From the NCBI RefSeq assembly GCF_009828115.1, contig NZ_WTYL01000004.1, positions 1 through 64,000 on the forward strand: DNA of 64,000 bases. The letters are read 5' to 3'. Positions 54,137 to 62,754 of the stretch are shown in pieces. This DNA is from Allopontixanthobacter sediminis. Its GTDB lineage: Bacteria; Pseudomonadota; Alphaproteobacteria; Sphingomonadales; Sphingomonadaceae. The stretch's first letter is position 1. The number at the start of each line of letters is the position of its first letter. The translations under genes were made by a program, and so were the position numbers. The notes beneath the pieces were generated by a model. It saw only the letters and a program-made list of their open reading frames with translations, was not told where the DNA came from and did no database searches.

Positions 54137-55063
54137 ATGGCACGCTATCAGAACATTTTCACGCAGGTTCAGCTGCAATACGCCCCCGAAATGGGTGTCC
54201 CGCTGCCTGCTGGTGACGAACGCCGGATCGACATGACCGGGTTCAGTTACTGGATGGGCAAGTTCGGCCAGGCGCAGATCGGACCGATCTACCTTGGCTG
54301 GCTCGGTCTTGCATCGATCCTGTTCGGGTTTCTCGCGATCGAGATCATCGGGCTCAACATGCTCGCCTCGGTCAATTGGGATCCGGTTGAATTCGTCCGC
54401 CAGTTCTTCTGGCTTTCGCTCAACCCTCCGGGCCCTGAATACGGCTTCACCCCGTTCGTCCCGCTCAAGGAAGGCGGCTGGTGGATCCTCGCCGGTTTCT
54501 TCCTGACGCTGTCGATCCTGCTGTGGTGGGTACGGACCTATCGGCGCGCCCGTGCGCTCGGCATGGGAACGCATGTGGCGTGGGCATTCCTCAGCGCGAT
54601 CTGGCTCTACCTGGTGCTCGGCTTCATCCGGCCGTTCTTCATGGGCCAATGGTCGGAAGCGGTGCCGTTTGGCATCTTCCCGCACCTGGAATGGACCAAC
54701 AATTTCTCGCTGCTTTACGGGAACCTGTTCTACAATCCGTTCCACGCGCTCTCGATCGTGTTCCTCTATGGTTCGGCGCTGCTGTTCGCAATGCACGGGG
54801 CGACCATCCTGGCGGTCGGCCGGTACGGCGGCGAGCGGGAACTGGAACAGATCACCGACCGCGGCACCGCGTCCGAACGGGCAGCCCTGTTCTGGCGCTG
54901 GACGATGGGCTTCAACGCCACGATGGAATCGATCCATCGCTGGGCGTGGTGGTTCGCGGTGCTGTGCACTCTCACCGGCGGGATCGGCATCCTGCTGACC
55001 GGCACGGTGGTGGACAATTGGTACCTGTGGGCGATTGAGCACCACTACGCACCGGAATACTGA
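54137..55063 (+). CDS. pufM: photosynthetic reaction centre M subunit
   Basis: 308 residues with five membrane helices. [11 protein letters not shown] is the usual N-terminal region, and [30 protein letters not shown] and [15 protein letters not shown] carry the pigment and iron ligands. It ends at HHYAPEY without a long tail. No cytochrome subunit gene (pufC) follows; instead an intrinsic terminator lies 19 bases on. Electron return to the reaction centre must therefore use a soluble cytochrome or one encoded elsewhere. Confidence 0.98.
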   Translation: MARYQNIFTQVQLQYAPEMGVPLPAGDERRIDMTGFSYWMGKFGQAQIGPIYLGWLGLASILFGFLAIEIIGLNMLASVNWDPVEFVRQFFWLSLNPPGPEYGFTPFVPLKEGGWWILAGFFLTLSILLWWVRTYRRARALGMGTHVAWAFLSAIWLYLVLGFIRPFFMGQWSEAVPFGIFPHLEWTNNFSLLYGNLFYNPFHALSIVFLYGSALLFAMHGATILAVGRYGGERELEQITDRGTASERAALFWRWTMGFNATMESIHRWAWWFAVLCTLTGGIGILLTGTVVDNWYLWAIEHHYAPEY

Positions 55064-55082
55064 TCCGGCTTGCAGCAGGGGA

Positions 55083-55112
55083 AAGGCCCGGCCTGCCAAG
55101 GCCGGGCCTTTT
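55083..55112 (+). terminator. intrinsic terminator of the puf operon
   Basis: A perfect 12-bp stem (AAGGCCCGGCCT at 55083-55094 with AGGCCGGGCCTT at 55099-55110) has a GCCA loop and is followed by TTTT counted from the stem end. It ends the crtF-bchCXYZ-puf transcription unit. Confidence 0.9.
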
Positions 55113-55248
55113 GCGTGCCATATTGCGCGGCTTTGCCTTGGTTAGGAACGGCAAATCCTGAAAATCGCTGCTGGAACGTGGGCGCCAGACGGTCCCGTCA
55201 AGGCCCGACAAGCTTGGCAAAGGTCGCCAATACCTCTAGTCCCTGTCC

Positions 55249-55974
55249 ATGCAAGCTGTCCAAAGCGAACCTGCCCTCAATTTTTGCCAAGCCTGCACGG
55301 TTCGCAACCGGTCAATCTGTGCCGATCTCGACGATCAGGAGATCTGCCTGCTCAACGCGATCGGCCGCCGCAAGACGATCGCGCCCGGAGAACAATTGCT
55401 GTGGGAAGGCGATGATGCCGTGCTGGTGGCCAATGTCATCGAAGGCGTGCTGAAGCTTTCGACCCAGACGGCGGAGGGCAAGGAACAGATCCTCGGGCTG
55501 GCCTACCCGTCCGACTTCCTCGGCCGACCGTTCGGCCAGACGACTCCGTATGGTGTCGAAGCCCTGACCGAGACCCAGGTTTGCATCTTCCAGCGTGCGG
55601 ATTTCGACCGATTCTCTCGCGAGCATCCCAAGCTCGCGCATAAATTGCTCGAACGGACCCTGACGGAACTGGACCGCACCCGGCGCTGGATGCTCCTGCT
55701 GGGGCGGATGAATGCTGAACAGAAATTGGCCAGCTTCCTCGTCGAAACCACCGAGCGACTGGCGCCTGCGAACTGCAGTTTCGTGCCTTCCGACGGCCCG
55801 CAGACGATCGAGCTGCCCCTGTCACGGCAGCAGATTGCCGACGTGCTCGGCCTGACCATCGAAACGGTCAGCCGCCAATTCACCAAGATGAAGAACGACG
55901 GGTTGATCGACGTCTCCGGCCGAAGGGAAGTGACGGTCCTCCGGCCGAAGGAACTGGCCGAGCGCGCCAGCTAG
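55249..55974 (+). CDS. fnrL: FnrL, oxygen-sensing Crp/Fnr-family regulator
   Basis: 241 residues. Cysteines 13, 16 and 24 (CQACTVRNRSIC) plus C112 (ETQVCIF) are placed to hold a [4Fe-4S] cluster, so it should dimerise and bind DNA at low oxygen. The C-terminal helix-turn-helix has ETVSR (E205, S208, R209), the residues that read TTGAT half-sites in FNR. Both a perfect and a near-perfect FNR box lie between ompW and ccoN, the likely targets. The gene sits between puf and cco, separated from pufM by a terminator and a 185-base region without a clear operator. Confidence 0.93.
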   Translation: MQAVQSEPALNFCQACTVRNRSICADLDDQEICLLNAIGRRKTIAPGEQLLWEGDDAVLVANVIEGVLKLSTQTAEGKEQILGLAYPSDFLGRPFGQTTPYGVEALTETQVCIFQRADFDRFSREHPKLAHKLLERTLTELDRTRRWMLLLGRMNAEQKLASFLVETTERLAPANCSFVPSDGPQTIELPLSRQQIADVLGLTIETVSRQFTKMKNDGLIDVSGRREVTVLRPKELAERAS

Positions 55975-55986
55975 GCGTGAAAGCAC

Positions 55987-56355
55987 CTAGCCGGCTGCCT
56001 TGTCGGTGTACTGGTCGAACGCTTCCAGCGCCTGCGCCGCATACATCGCACTGGGTCCGGCGCCCATGTAGATCGCCAGCCCGAGTGTTTCCGCAATCTC
56101 CTCGCGGGTCGCCCCCTGCTTGCGCGCAGCTTCTACGTGGTAGGTAATGCAAGGATCGCAACGCACCGCGACCGAGATAGCGACCGCGAGCAGTTCCTTG
56201 GTCTTGGCGTCGAGCGCGCCGCCTTCATGCGCGGCGGCCGCCATTTCCCGGAAGCCTTTCATGACCCCCGGGGACCCGCGGTGCAGTTCCTTGATTGCGG
56301 GCAGAAGGCCCGCGGCCATTCCCGGCCAGTCCTTGAAGTTCGTATGTGCCATCAT
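55987..56355 (-). CDS. carboxymuconolactone decarboxylase/AhpD-family protein
   Basis: 122 residues from ATG 56355 (MMAHTNF), preceded by GGAGAAA. The CMD/AhpD core is present with the redox pair in VRCDPCITYHVEAARKQGATREEI and a downstream His. Such proteins are small thiol peroxidase-like or disulfide-reducing factors. An upstream in-frame start at 56460 runs into the ompW 3' end and was rejected. It is 22 bases downstream of ompW and likely cotranscribed; it faces fnrL tail-to-tail. Confidence 0.88.
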   Translation of the reverse strand: MMAHTNFKDWPGMAAGLLPAIKELHRGSPGVMKGFREMAAAAHEGGALDAKTKELLAVAISVAVRCDPCITYHVEAARKQGATREEIAETLGLAIYMGAGPSAMYAAQALEAFDQYTDKAAG

Positions 56356-56377
56356 CGTTTCTCCGGATTGAATCGCG

Positions 56378-57052
56378 TCAGAAGCGGAAGGCCAGGCCGG
56401 CGCTGAGCACCCATGGATCGAGCCGGTGTTCCGTCTGGATCGCCACGGTGTTGCCGGCAAACCAGCGGGCGGTGGTGTCGATGAAGTACCGCTTGGCGTC
56501 TAGGCTGACGCCAAGCCCGCGGCTGTTCACCGGGATGTCCACGCCCGCCTGCAACGCGACGCCGAATTCGTTCGACAGGTCGAAATCGGTCACGCCGAGG
56601 GGGATGGTTGCCGCGCCGCGCTGTTCATCGATGAAGATGAAGTAGGCCGGACCCGCGCCGACATAGGGTTTGATCGCGCCAAGGTCGAAATGGTATTTCG
56701 CGGTGAAAGTCGCGGGGATCAGCTTGGCGTCGGACACCAGTTCCGCTCCGGGCAGGCCGGTGGTCCCGTCGACATCGTGCTGGGTCAGACAGCAGATCGT
56801 CTCGACCGAGAAATTATCGGTGAAGAAATATTCGACCGCGACCGTCGGGACGACATTGTCGTTGGCTGTCGTCTGGGTGTTCGCGGGCAGCCCAACGAGA
56901 TCGGTTTCGAACTTGGTGATCTTGCCGTCCGGCAGCACCGCCGTAGCGAAGGCCTTGACCTGAACCGAACCGGCGCGGTCCTGCGCCATCGCGGTGCCCG
57001 ATGCAGCCAGCGATCCGAGGGCGAAAATACACACGGCATGCAGCAGTTTCAT
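56378..57052 (-). CDS. ompW: OmpW-family outer-membrane protein
   Basis: 224 residues with a signal peptide (MKLLHAVCIFALGSLAASGTAMAQ). An 8-stranded barrel follows with VKAFATAVLPDGKITKF, AVEYFFTDNFSVETI, PATFTAKYHFDLGAIKPYVGAGPAYF and the terminal LSAGLAFRF. OmpW proteins form a narrow hydrophobic channel and are often induced by FNR at low oxygen in proteobacteria. A near-consensus FNR box (57144-57157) lies about 90 bases upstream of its start, in agreement. Confidence 0.92.
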   Translation of the reverse strand: MKLLHAVCIFALGSLAASGTAMAQDRAGSVQVKAFATAVLPDGKITKFETDLVGLPANTQTTANDNVVPTVAVEYFFTDNFSVETICCLTQHDVDGTTGLPGAELVSDAKLIPATFTAKYHFDLGAIKPYVGAGPAYFIFIDEQRGAATIPLGVTDFDLSNEFGVALQAGVDIPVNSRGLGVSLDAKRYFIDTTARWFAGNTVAIQTEHRLDPWVLSAGLAFRF

Positions 57053-57143
57053 TCTATTTTCCCGGCAACGCAGCGACTGCCCCTTGCAGCCCAGGTTTTT
57101 TGCGTTGCGGGGGACCTATTGGCCGCGTGTCCGCCGCAGATCA

Positions 57144-57157
57144 TTGACGCAGATCAA
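57144..57157. promoter_or_regulatory. FNR box 1 (ompW side)
   Basis: TTGACGCAGATCAA matches TTGAT-N4-ATCAA at nine of ten positions. It lies in the 275-base ompW-ccoN divergent region, nearer ompW. Confidence 0.65.
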
Positions 57158-57262
57158 CCAAGTCCGCTGCGCCGCAACATGATATTTGCACGTGCGGAAA
57201 TGTTGGGCGGTCCCCAGCCGTGTCCGGCCCCTGCATTGCCGGATGATCTATCTTTCGGCTTC

Positions 57263-57276
57263 TTGATCTGGATCAA
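57263..57276. promoter_or_regulatory. FNR box 2 (ccoN promoter)
   Basis: TTGATCTGGATCAA is a perfect FNR consensus centred 58 bases before the ccoN ATG. Placement at -41.5 would put the transcription start near 57311, as expected for activation of ccoNOQP by FnrL under low oxygen. Confidence 0.85.
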
Positions 57277-57327
57277 AGCAGCTTTCCGCAGTGCACCATA
57301 GACCGCCGCAAACGGACGGAGATTATA

Positions 57328-59004
57328 ATGCGAGCGGAAGCTGCACTTGGCCGAACAGGCCTGTGGTTGGGGATATTCCTGTTGTCGGTGATCGTCATGG
57401 CGACGGCGGCAGATTGGGGGTTCGCCGCGCACGCCACAATTGTCGCGGTAGTGGCCTTTGCGTTGATGGTGATGAGCGCGCTGCGCTTCGACCCGCTGGG
57501 CCGGGCGCAGGGATTCTTCCGGATGCCCGAAGGTCCCTCGCTCTACGATGACGATGTCGTCCGCTGGGGCGTGATCGCGACGATGTTCTGGGGTATGGCC
57601 GGGTTTCTTGCCGGACTGTTCATCGCCCTTCAGCTCGCTTTTCCGCAGCTCAACTTCGAACCCTACCTGAATTTCGGGCGCGTCAGGCCGCTCCACACCA
57701 GCGCGGTGATCTTCGCGTTCGGCGGCAATGCCCTGATCGCGACCAGCTTCTATGTCGTGCAGCGCACGTGCCGAACGCAATTGGCGTTCCCTGGTCTCGC
57801 GCGATTTGTGTTCTGGGGCTACCAGATGTTCATCGTGCTGGCGGCCAGCGGCTATCTGCTCGGGATCACCCAGTCCAAGGAATACGCCGAACCCGAATGG
57901 TATGTCGACTTGTGGCTGACCATCGTCTGGGTGTCCTATGCCGCGGTGTTCATCGGCACGCTGGTGCGTCGGCATGAACCGCATATCTACGTTGCCAACT
58001 GGTTCTACCTCGCGTTCATCCTGACGATTGCGATGCTCCATATCGTCAACAATCTGGCGGTGCCGATCAGCTTCCTCGGATCGCGCAGCTACAGCGCCTT
58101 TTCCGGGGTGCAGGACGCGCTGACGCAGTGGTGGTACGGCCATAACGCGGTCGGTTTCTTCCTGACCGCGGGCTTCCTGGCGATGATGTATTACTTCGTC
58201 CCCAAGCAGGCCGGCCGTCCGGTCTATTCCTACCGCCTCTCGATCATCCACTTCTGGTCGCTCATCTTCCTCTACATCTGGGCCGGTCCGCACCATCTGC
58301 ATTACACCGCGCTGCCCGACTGGGCGCAGACGCTGGGTATGGTCTTCTCCGTCATGCTGTGGATGCCCAGCTGGGGCGGGATGATCAACGGGCTGATGAC
58401 GCTCAACGGCGCGTGGGACAAGGTCCGCACCGATCCGATCATCCGGATGATGGTGATGGCGCTCGCGTTCTACGGCATGAGCACTTTCGAAGGGCCGATG
58501 CTGTCGATCAAGAGCGTCAACAGCCTGTCGCATTATACCGACTGGACCATCGGCCACGTCCATTCCGGCGCGCTTGGCTGGAATGGGATGATCACCTTCG
58601 CCTGCGTCTATTTCCTGGTGCCGCGCCTGTGGAAGCGGGAACGGATGTATTCGCTGCGGATGATCAACTGGCATTTCTGGCTGGCGACGGTCGGTATCGT
58701 TTTCTACGCTTCGAGCATGTGGGTGGCGGGCATCACCCAGGGCCTGATGTGGCGCGAATACGGACCCGACGGTTACCTCGTGAACAGCTTCGCCGACACG
58801 GTCGCCGCGCTCCACCCGATGTACATCATGCGCGCATCCGGCGGCCTCATGTATCTCGGCGGTGCGATAATCATGGCCTACAACTTCTGGATGACGGTGG
58901 CCGGGCACCAGCGCGACGAAGCGCCGATGACCGACGCCCCCTACGATCCGGACGCCGACCGTCCGATCGTCCAGCCCACCCCCAGCACCGTTCCGGCCGA
59001 ATAA
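57328..59004 (+). CDS. ccoN: cbb3-type cytochrome c oxidase subunit I
   Basis: 558 residues with 12-14 membrane helices, the heme-copper catalytic subunit. [18 protein letters not shown] holds a low-spin heme His, [16 protein letters not shown] carries the Cu-B His with the Tyr further on, [16 protein letters not shown] the His pair, and [14 protein letters not shown] the high-spin heme His. It reduces oxygen to water at low oxygen levels. ATG 57328 follows CGGAGA. First gene of ccoNOQP, with a perfect FNR box upstream. Confidence 0.97.
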   Translation: MRAEAALGRTGLWLGIFLLSVIVMATAADWGFAAHATIVAVVAFALMVMSALRFDPLGRAQGFFRMPEGPSLYDDDVVRWGVIATMFWGMAGFLAGLFIALQLAFPQLNFEPYLNFGRVRPLHTSAVIFAFGGNALIATSFYVVQRTCRTQLAFPGLARFVFWGYQMFIVLAASGYLLGITQSKEYAEPEWYVDLWLTIVWVSYAAVFIGTLVRRHEPHIYVANWFYLAFILTIAMLHIVNNLAVPISFLGSRSYSAFSGVQDALTQWWYGHNAVGFFLTAGFLAMMYYFVPKQAGRPVYSYRLSIIHFWSLIFLYIWAGPHHLHYTALPDWAQTLGMVFSVMLWMPSWGGMINGLMTLNGAWDKVRTDPIIRMMVMALAFYGMSTFEGPMLSIKSVNSLSHYTDWTIGHVHSGALGWNGMITFACVYFLVPRLWKRERMYSLRMINWHFWLATVGIVFYASSMWVAGITQGLMWREYGPDGYLVNSFADTVAALHPMYIMRASGGLMYLGGAIIMAYNFWMTVAGHQRDEAPMTDAPYDPDADRPIVQPTPSTVPAE

Positions 59005-59016
59005 AGGGCGCACCCG

Positions 59017-59784
59017 ATGACCAAACCCGCCAAAGAGCCCTTTGAAGGCCACAAGAAGCTGGAGCGCAACATCACCCTGCTGGCTGTGGCGACCTTCGTC
59101 ACGGTCGCGATTGGCGGCCTGGTGGAGATCGCGCCGCTGTTCTGGATCGACAACACGATCGAGGAAGTGGAGGGGATGCGCCCCTATACCCCGCTGGAAC
59201 AGGCGGGGCGCGATATCTATGTCCGCGAAGGCTGCTATTCCTGCCACAGCCAAATGATCCGTCCGTTCCGCGACGAGGTGGAGCGGTACGGCCACTACAG
59301 CCTCGCCGCCGAGAGCATGTACGACCACCCGTTCCAGTGGGGGTCCAAGCGGACCGGGCCGGACCTTGCCCGCGTGGGCGGTCGCTATTCCGATGAATGG
59401 CACGTCCAGCATCTGACCAATCCCCAGAGCGTGGTGCCGGAAAGCGTGATGCCGCAATACAGCTTCCTCGGCAAAACCGAGCTGGAGGTTCCCGATGCTT
59501 CCGCGCAGCTGACGGCGCTGCGCCGAGTCGGAGTGCCGTATTCGGACCGCGACATCCAGCTCGCGGCGGGCGATATCGAGATTCAGGCCGACCCCGACGC
59601 GGGAGGCGATGTCGCCGACTTCCAGCAGCGTTATCCCAAGGCGCAGGTGCGCGATTTCGATGGCGACCCTTCCCGCATCACGGAAATGGATGCGCTGGTG
59701 GCGTATCTCCAGATGCTGGGCACGCTGGTCGATTTCGGCAGCGCGGCGGCGCAGGAGGAACTGGCGCAGGAGAAAGGCCGGTGA
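59017..59784 (+). CDS. ccoO: cbb3-type cytochrome c oxidase subunit II (monoheme)
   Basis: 255 residues. One N-terminal membrane anchor ([24 protein letters not shown]) is followed by a periplasmic cytochrome c domain with a single heme motif CYSCH (C73, C76, H77) and a Met ligand downstream ([12 protein letters not shown]). It relays electrons from CcoP to CcoN. Starts 12 bases after ccoN; its stop overlaps the ccoQ GTG. Confidence 0.97.
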   Translation: MTKPAKEPFEGHKKLERNITLLAVATFVTVAIGGLVEIAPLFWIDNTIEEVEGMRPYTPLEQAGRDIYVREGCYSCHSQMIRPFRDEVERYGHYSLAAESMYDHPFQWGSKRTGPDLARVGGRYSDEWHVQHLTNPQSVVPESVMPQYSFLGKTELEVPDASAQLTALRRVGVPYSDRDIQLAAGDIEIQADPDAGGDVADFQQRYPKAQVRDFDGDPSRITEMDALVAYLQMLGTLVDFGSAAAQEELAQEKGR

Positions 59785-59945
59785 CCGCCTACGAAACCCT
59801 GCGCCACTTCGCCGACAGTTACGGACTGGTCGCCATGCTGGTCGTGTTCCTGACGCTGTGCCTGTGGCCGTTCCGGCCCGGGGCGAAACACCACAACCAT
59901 TCCGCAGCGCACTCAATTTTCAAGGATGAACAGGATGGCCAATAG
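59781..59945 (+). CDS. ccoQ: cbb3-type cytochrome c oxidase small subunit CcoQ
   Basis: 54 residues from a GTG that overlaps the ccoO stop (GTGA). One membrane helix ([22 protein letters not shown]) is followed by a His-rich charged tail ([16 protein letters not shown]). This is the standard CcoQ/FixQ layout; the protein stabilises the oxidase complex. It overlaps the start of ccoP by 11 bases. Confidence 0.9.
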   Translation: MTAYETLRHFADSYGLVAMLVVFLTLCLWPFRPGAKHHNHSAAHSIFKDEQDGQ

Positions 59946-60846
59946 GCGCATCGACAAGCCCACCGGCACGGAAACGGTCGGCCACGAATGGGACGGGATC
60001 GAGGAACTCAATACCCCGCTCCCGCGGTGGTGGCTGTGGACGTTCTATCTGTGCATCATTTTCTCCGCCGGTTATGTCGTGGCCTATCCCGCCTGGCCGC
60101 TGGTCGAGAAGGGCACCGAAGGAGTGCTCGGCTGGACCAGCCGCGGACAGCTGGCGGACGAACTGGGCGCAGCTGACCTTGCCAAGGTCAGCGTGCGCGA
60201 GGCACTTGCCCGCACCCCGATCGAGCGGCTGCCGGAAGATAGCGCCCTGATGGCCCAGGCGGTTGCTGGCGGCCGGGCCGCGTTCAAGGTCAATTGCAGC
60301 CAATGCCATGGGTCCGGCGCAGCGGGCAGCCAGCTCCTCGGCTATCCCAATCTCAACGACGATGACTGGCTGTGGGGCGGTGATCCGCGCGCCATCGAAT
60401 ACACGCTGGTGCACGGCATCCGCCAGGCGGGGGACGACGAAACCCGGTTCAGTGCCATGCCCCCGTTCGCCGGTGCGTTCGAGCCGGCCCAGCTCGACGC
60501 CCTGATCACCCATGTCCTGTCGCTCAGCGGCAAGGCGCAGCCCAACCCGGCCGGTGCCCAGACCTTCGCGGACAATTGTGCCGCCTGTCACGGACCGCAA
60601 GGGGAGGGCAGCCGCGATGTCGGTGCGCCGCGCCTGAACGACGCTATCTGGCTGCGCGGCAGCAGCCGCGATGATCTGCGCGCGCAGATTCTCAATCCGA
60701 AAATGGGCGTCATGCCGAAGTGGGAAGGCCGCCTCGATCCGGTGACGATCCGGATGCTCACTGCCTATGTGCACTCGCTGGGCGGCGGCGAAGACTTCGT
60801 GGAGGTTGCCGCTGATCCGGCGGTCGATGTCGATGCACAACCTTAG
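59935..60846 (+). CDS. ccoP: cbb3-type cytochrome c oxidase subunit III (diheme)
   Basis: 303 residues from ATG 59935, with AGGA eight bases before it; ATG 59926 is less well placed. A membrane helix near the N-terminus (WWLWTFYLCIIFSAGYVVAYPAWP) precedes two cytochrome c domains with CSQCH (121-125) and CAACH (215-219). It accepts electrons from soluble cytochrome c. Its 3' end overlaps the ccoG start. Confidence 0.97.
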   Translation: MANRRIDKPTGTETVGHEWDGIEELNTPLPRWWLWTFYLCIIFSAGYVVAYPAWPLVEKGTEGVLGWTSRGQLADELGAADLAKVSVREALARTPIERLPEDSALMAQAVAGGRAAFKVNCSQCHGSGAAGSQLLGYPNLNDDDWLWGGDPRAIEYTLVHGIRQAGDDETRFSAMPPFAGAFEPAQLDALITHVLSLSGKAQPNPAGAQTFADNCAACHGPQGEGSRDVGAPRLNDAIWLRGSSRDDLRAQILNPKMGVMPKWEGRLDPVTIRMLTAYVHSLGGGEDFVEVAADPAVDVDAQP

Positions 60847-62311
60847 CACCGCGCCAGAACCTGGCGAAGCGGAGCGCGATCCCCAGCCGGAAAAGCTCTA
60901 CGAAGCGCGTGCGGCGGTCCATAACAAACGGATCGACGGGCCGTTCCGCCGGTTCAAATGGTTCGTCATGCTGGTCACGCTGGGGATCTATTACGTCACC
61001 CCCTGGCTGCGCTGGGACCGTGGACCCTATGCGCCCGACCAGGCCGTTCTGGTCGATATGGCGAACCGGCGGTTCTACATGTTCGGGATCGAGATCTGGC
61101 CGCACGAATTTTATTTCGTCGCCGGATTGTTGATCATGGCCGGGATTGGGCTGTTCCTCATCACCAGCGCCGTCGGGCGCGCATGGTGCGGATACGCCTG
61201 CCCGCAAACCGTGTGGACCGACCTGTTCCAGCACGTCGATCGGTTCGTGGACGGGGACCGTAACGCCCGCGTCCGCCTCGACGCCGCGCCGTGGACCTGG
61301 GGCAAGGTGACGCGCCGCGCCTTCAAATGGTCGCTTTACGCGGTGATCGGGTTCGCCACGGGCGGCGCGTGGATCCTTTATTTTGCCGACGCACCGACGC
61401 TGCTGCGCGATTTCTTTACCGGCCAGGCCGCGTCGATCGCCTATATCACCGTAGCCGTCCTGACCCTGACCACGGTCACCCTGGGCGGGTTCATGCGCGA
61501 ACAGGTGTGCATCTACATGTGCCCGTGGCCGCGCATCCAGACCGCGATGCTCGACGAGAAATCGCTCATGGTCACCTACAAGGATTGGCGCGGCGAACCG
61601 CGTGGTAGCGTCAAGAAGGCGCAGAAAAATCCCGGTGAGTTCGGCGACTGCATCGACTGCATGCAATGTGTTGCGGTCTGCCCGACGGGCATCGACATCC
61701 GCGAAGGCGCGCAGATCGGGTGCATCACCTGCGCCTTGTGCATCGACGCCTGCGACAAGGTAATGGCCGAAGTCGGCCGCCCGCGCGGCCTGATCGACTA
61801 CGCGACGCTGGAGGATTGCGAGCGCGAGGCACGGGGCGAAACGCCGCGTCCGCCGTGGCGCACGCTGCTCCGGCCACGGATCATCGCCTATACCCTGATC
61901 TGGGCCAGCATCGGGCTAGGCCTGCTGTTCGCGCTCGGGGTGCGCAGCCATACCGACCTGACAGTCTCGCCGGACCGCAATCCACCCTTCATGCTGATGA
62001 GCGACGGGTCGGTGCGCAATTCCTTCACGCTCAAGCTGCGCAACATGGAAAGCCGCCCGCGCGACATGGAGATCGCCGTCGAAGGCCTGCTCGGTGCGGT
62101 CATGTGGTCCGACACGACGCGGCGGGAAGATGCTGCTGCGACCCAGATCGTGAACGTCGCGGCGGACCAGACCCAAACCGTGCGGGCCTATGTGATGGCA
62201 CCCGGCGGAACCCCGGCGCAGGACTTCGCCTTCCGCATAACTTCGCAGGACGAGCAGCGGGAAACCGACACCGTGGAAACCCGCTTCTCCGCGCCGGGAG
62301 ACCAACCATGA
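60827..62311 (+). CDS. ccoG: cytochrome oxidase accessory protein CcoG (FixG-like ferredoxin)
   Basis: 494 residues with several membrane helices and two 4Fe-4S ferredoxin motifs (DCIDCMQCVAVCPTGID and CITCALCIDACD) plus the membrane-side GRAWCGYACPQTVW pair. CcoG reduces copper for insertion into the oxidase. The C-terminus has an Ig-like periplasmic part (ESRPRDMEIAVEGL). ATG 60827 and 60833 are both possible; either overlaps ccoP. The stop overlaps ccoH (ATGA). Confidence 0.93.
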   Translation: MSMHNLSTAPEPGEAERDPQPEKLYEARAAVHNKRIDGPFRRFKWFVMLVTLGIYYVTPWLRWDRGPYAPDQAVLVDMANRRFYMFGIEIWPHEFYFVAGLLIMAGIGLFLITSAVGRAWCGYACPQTVWTDLFQHVDRFVDGDRNARVRLDAAPWTWGKVTRRAFKWSLYAVIGFATGGAWILYFADAPTLLRDFFTGQAASIAYITVAVLTLTTVTLGGFMREQVCIYMCPWPRIQTAMLDEKSLMVTYKDWRGEPRGSVKKAQKNPGEFGDCIDCMQCVAVCPTGIDIREGAQIGCITCALCIDACDKVMAEVGRPRGLIDYATLEDCEREARGETPRPPWRTLLRPRIIAYTLIWASIGLGLLFALGVRSHTDLTVSPDRNPPFMLMSDGSVRNSFTLKLRNMESRPRDMEIAVEGLLGAVMWSDTTRREDAAATQIVNVAADQTQTVRAYVMAPGGTPAQDFAFRITSQDEQRETDTVETRFSAPGDQP

Positions 62312-62754
62312 AAACCGAATTTACCGGGCGGCACATGTGGGCGGTGATGATTTGCGGGTTCGGCGTGGTCATCGCGGTGAATTTCTTCATGGCGACGCTG
62401 GCGGTTCGCGGATTCGGCGGGGTGGTGGTCGAAAACTCTTACGTCGCGAGCCAGAATTTCAACGGCTGGCTGAGCGCCGCGCGGGAGCAGGAGCGGCTCG
62501 GCTGGTCGGCAGAGGCGGTGCGGCAGGCCGGCGGCAATGTCCGGATCGTCACCACCGGCGTTCCCGGCGGCGCGGAGGTGTCGGTGAAGTTTCGCCGTCC
62601 CCTGGGTCAGCCCGAGACGATCGACCTCGGCTTCGATTCCGTCACCCCCGGTGAGTATGTCTCGTCGGTGCCGGTACCCGCGGGCCGGTGGATCGCCCGG
62701 ATCGAAATCACGGCGGCGGACGAGCGCTGGACCGAGGAAGTTCGCATCGAATGA
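62308..62754 (+). CDS. ccoH: FixH/CcoH family protein
   Basis: 148 residues with one N-terminal membrane helix (HMWAVMICGFGVVIAVNFFMATLAV) and a periplasmic domain beginning VVVENSYVASQNFNGWL, the FixH signature. It assists cbb3 oxidase assembly. ATGA overlaps join it to ccoG before and ccoI after. The longer upstream frame is shadow of ccoG. Confidence 0.92.
   Translation: MKTEFTGRHMWAVMICGFGVVIAVNFFMATLAVRGFGGVVVENSYVASQNFNGWLSAAREQERLGWSAEAVRQAGGNVRIVTTGVPGGAEVSVKFRRPLGQPETIDLGFDSVTPGEYVSSVPVPAGRWIARIEITAADERWTEEVRIE

Noticed and set aside
55200-55248. TTGGC-N7-GCCAA inverted repeat before fnrL as an FNR autoregulation site
   Set aside because: It does not match TTGAT-N4-ATCAA in sequence or spacing; no other support.
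57154-59916. 920-codon open frame on the minus strand
   Set aside because: It is antisense to ccoN and ccoO and rich in His/Arg/Asp; the plus-strand oxidase genes have all family motifs.
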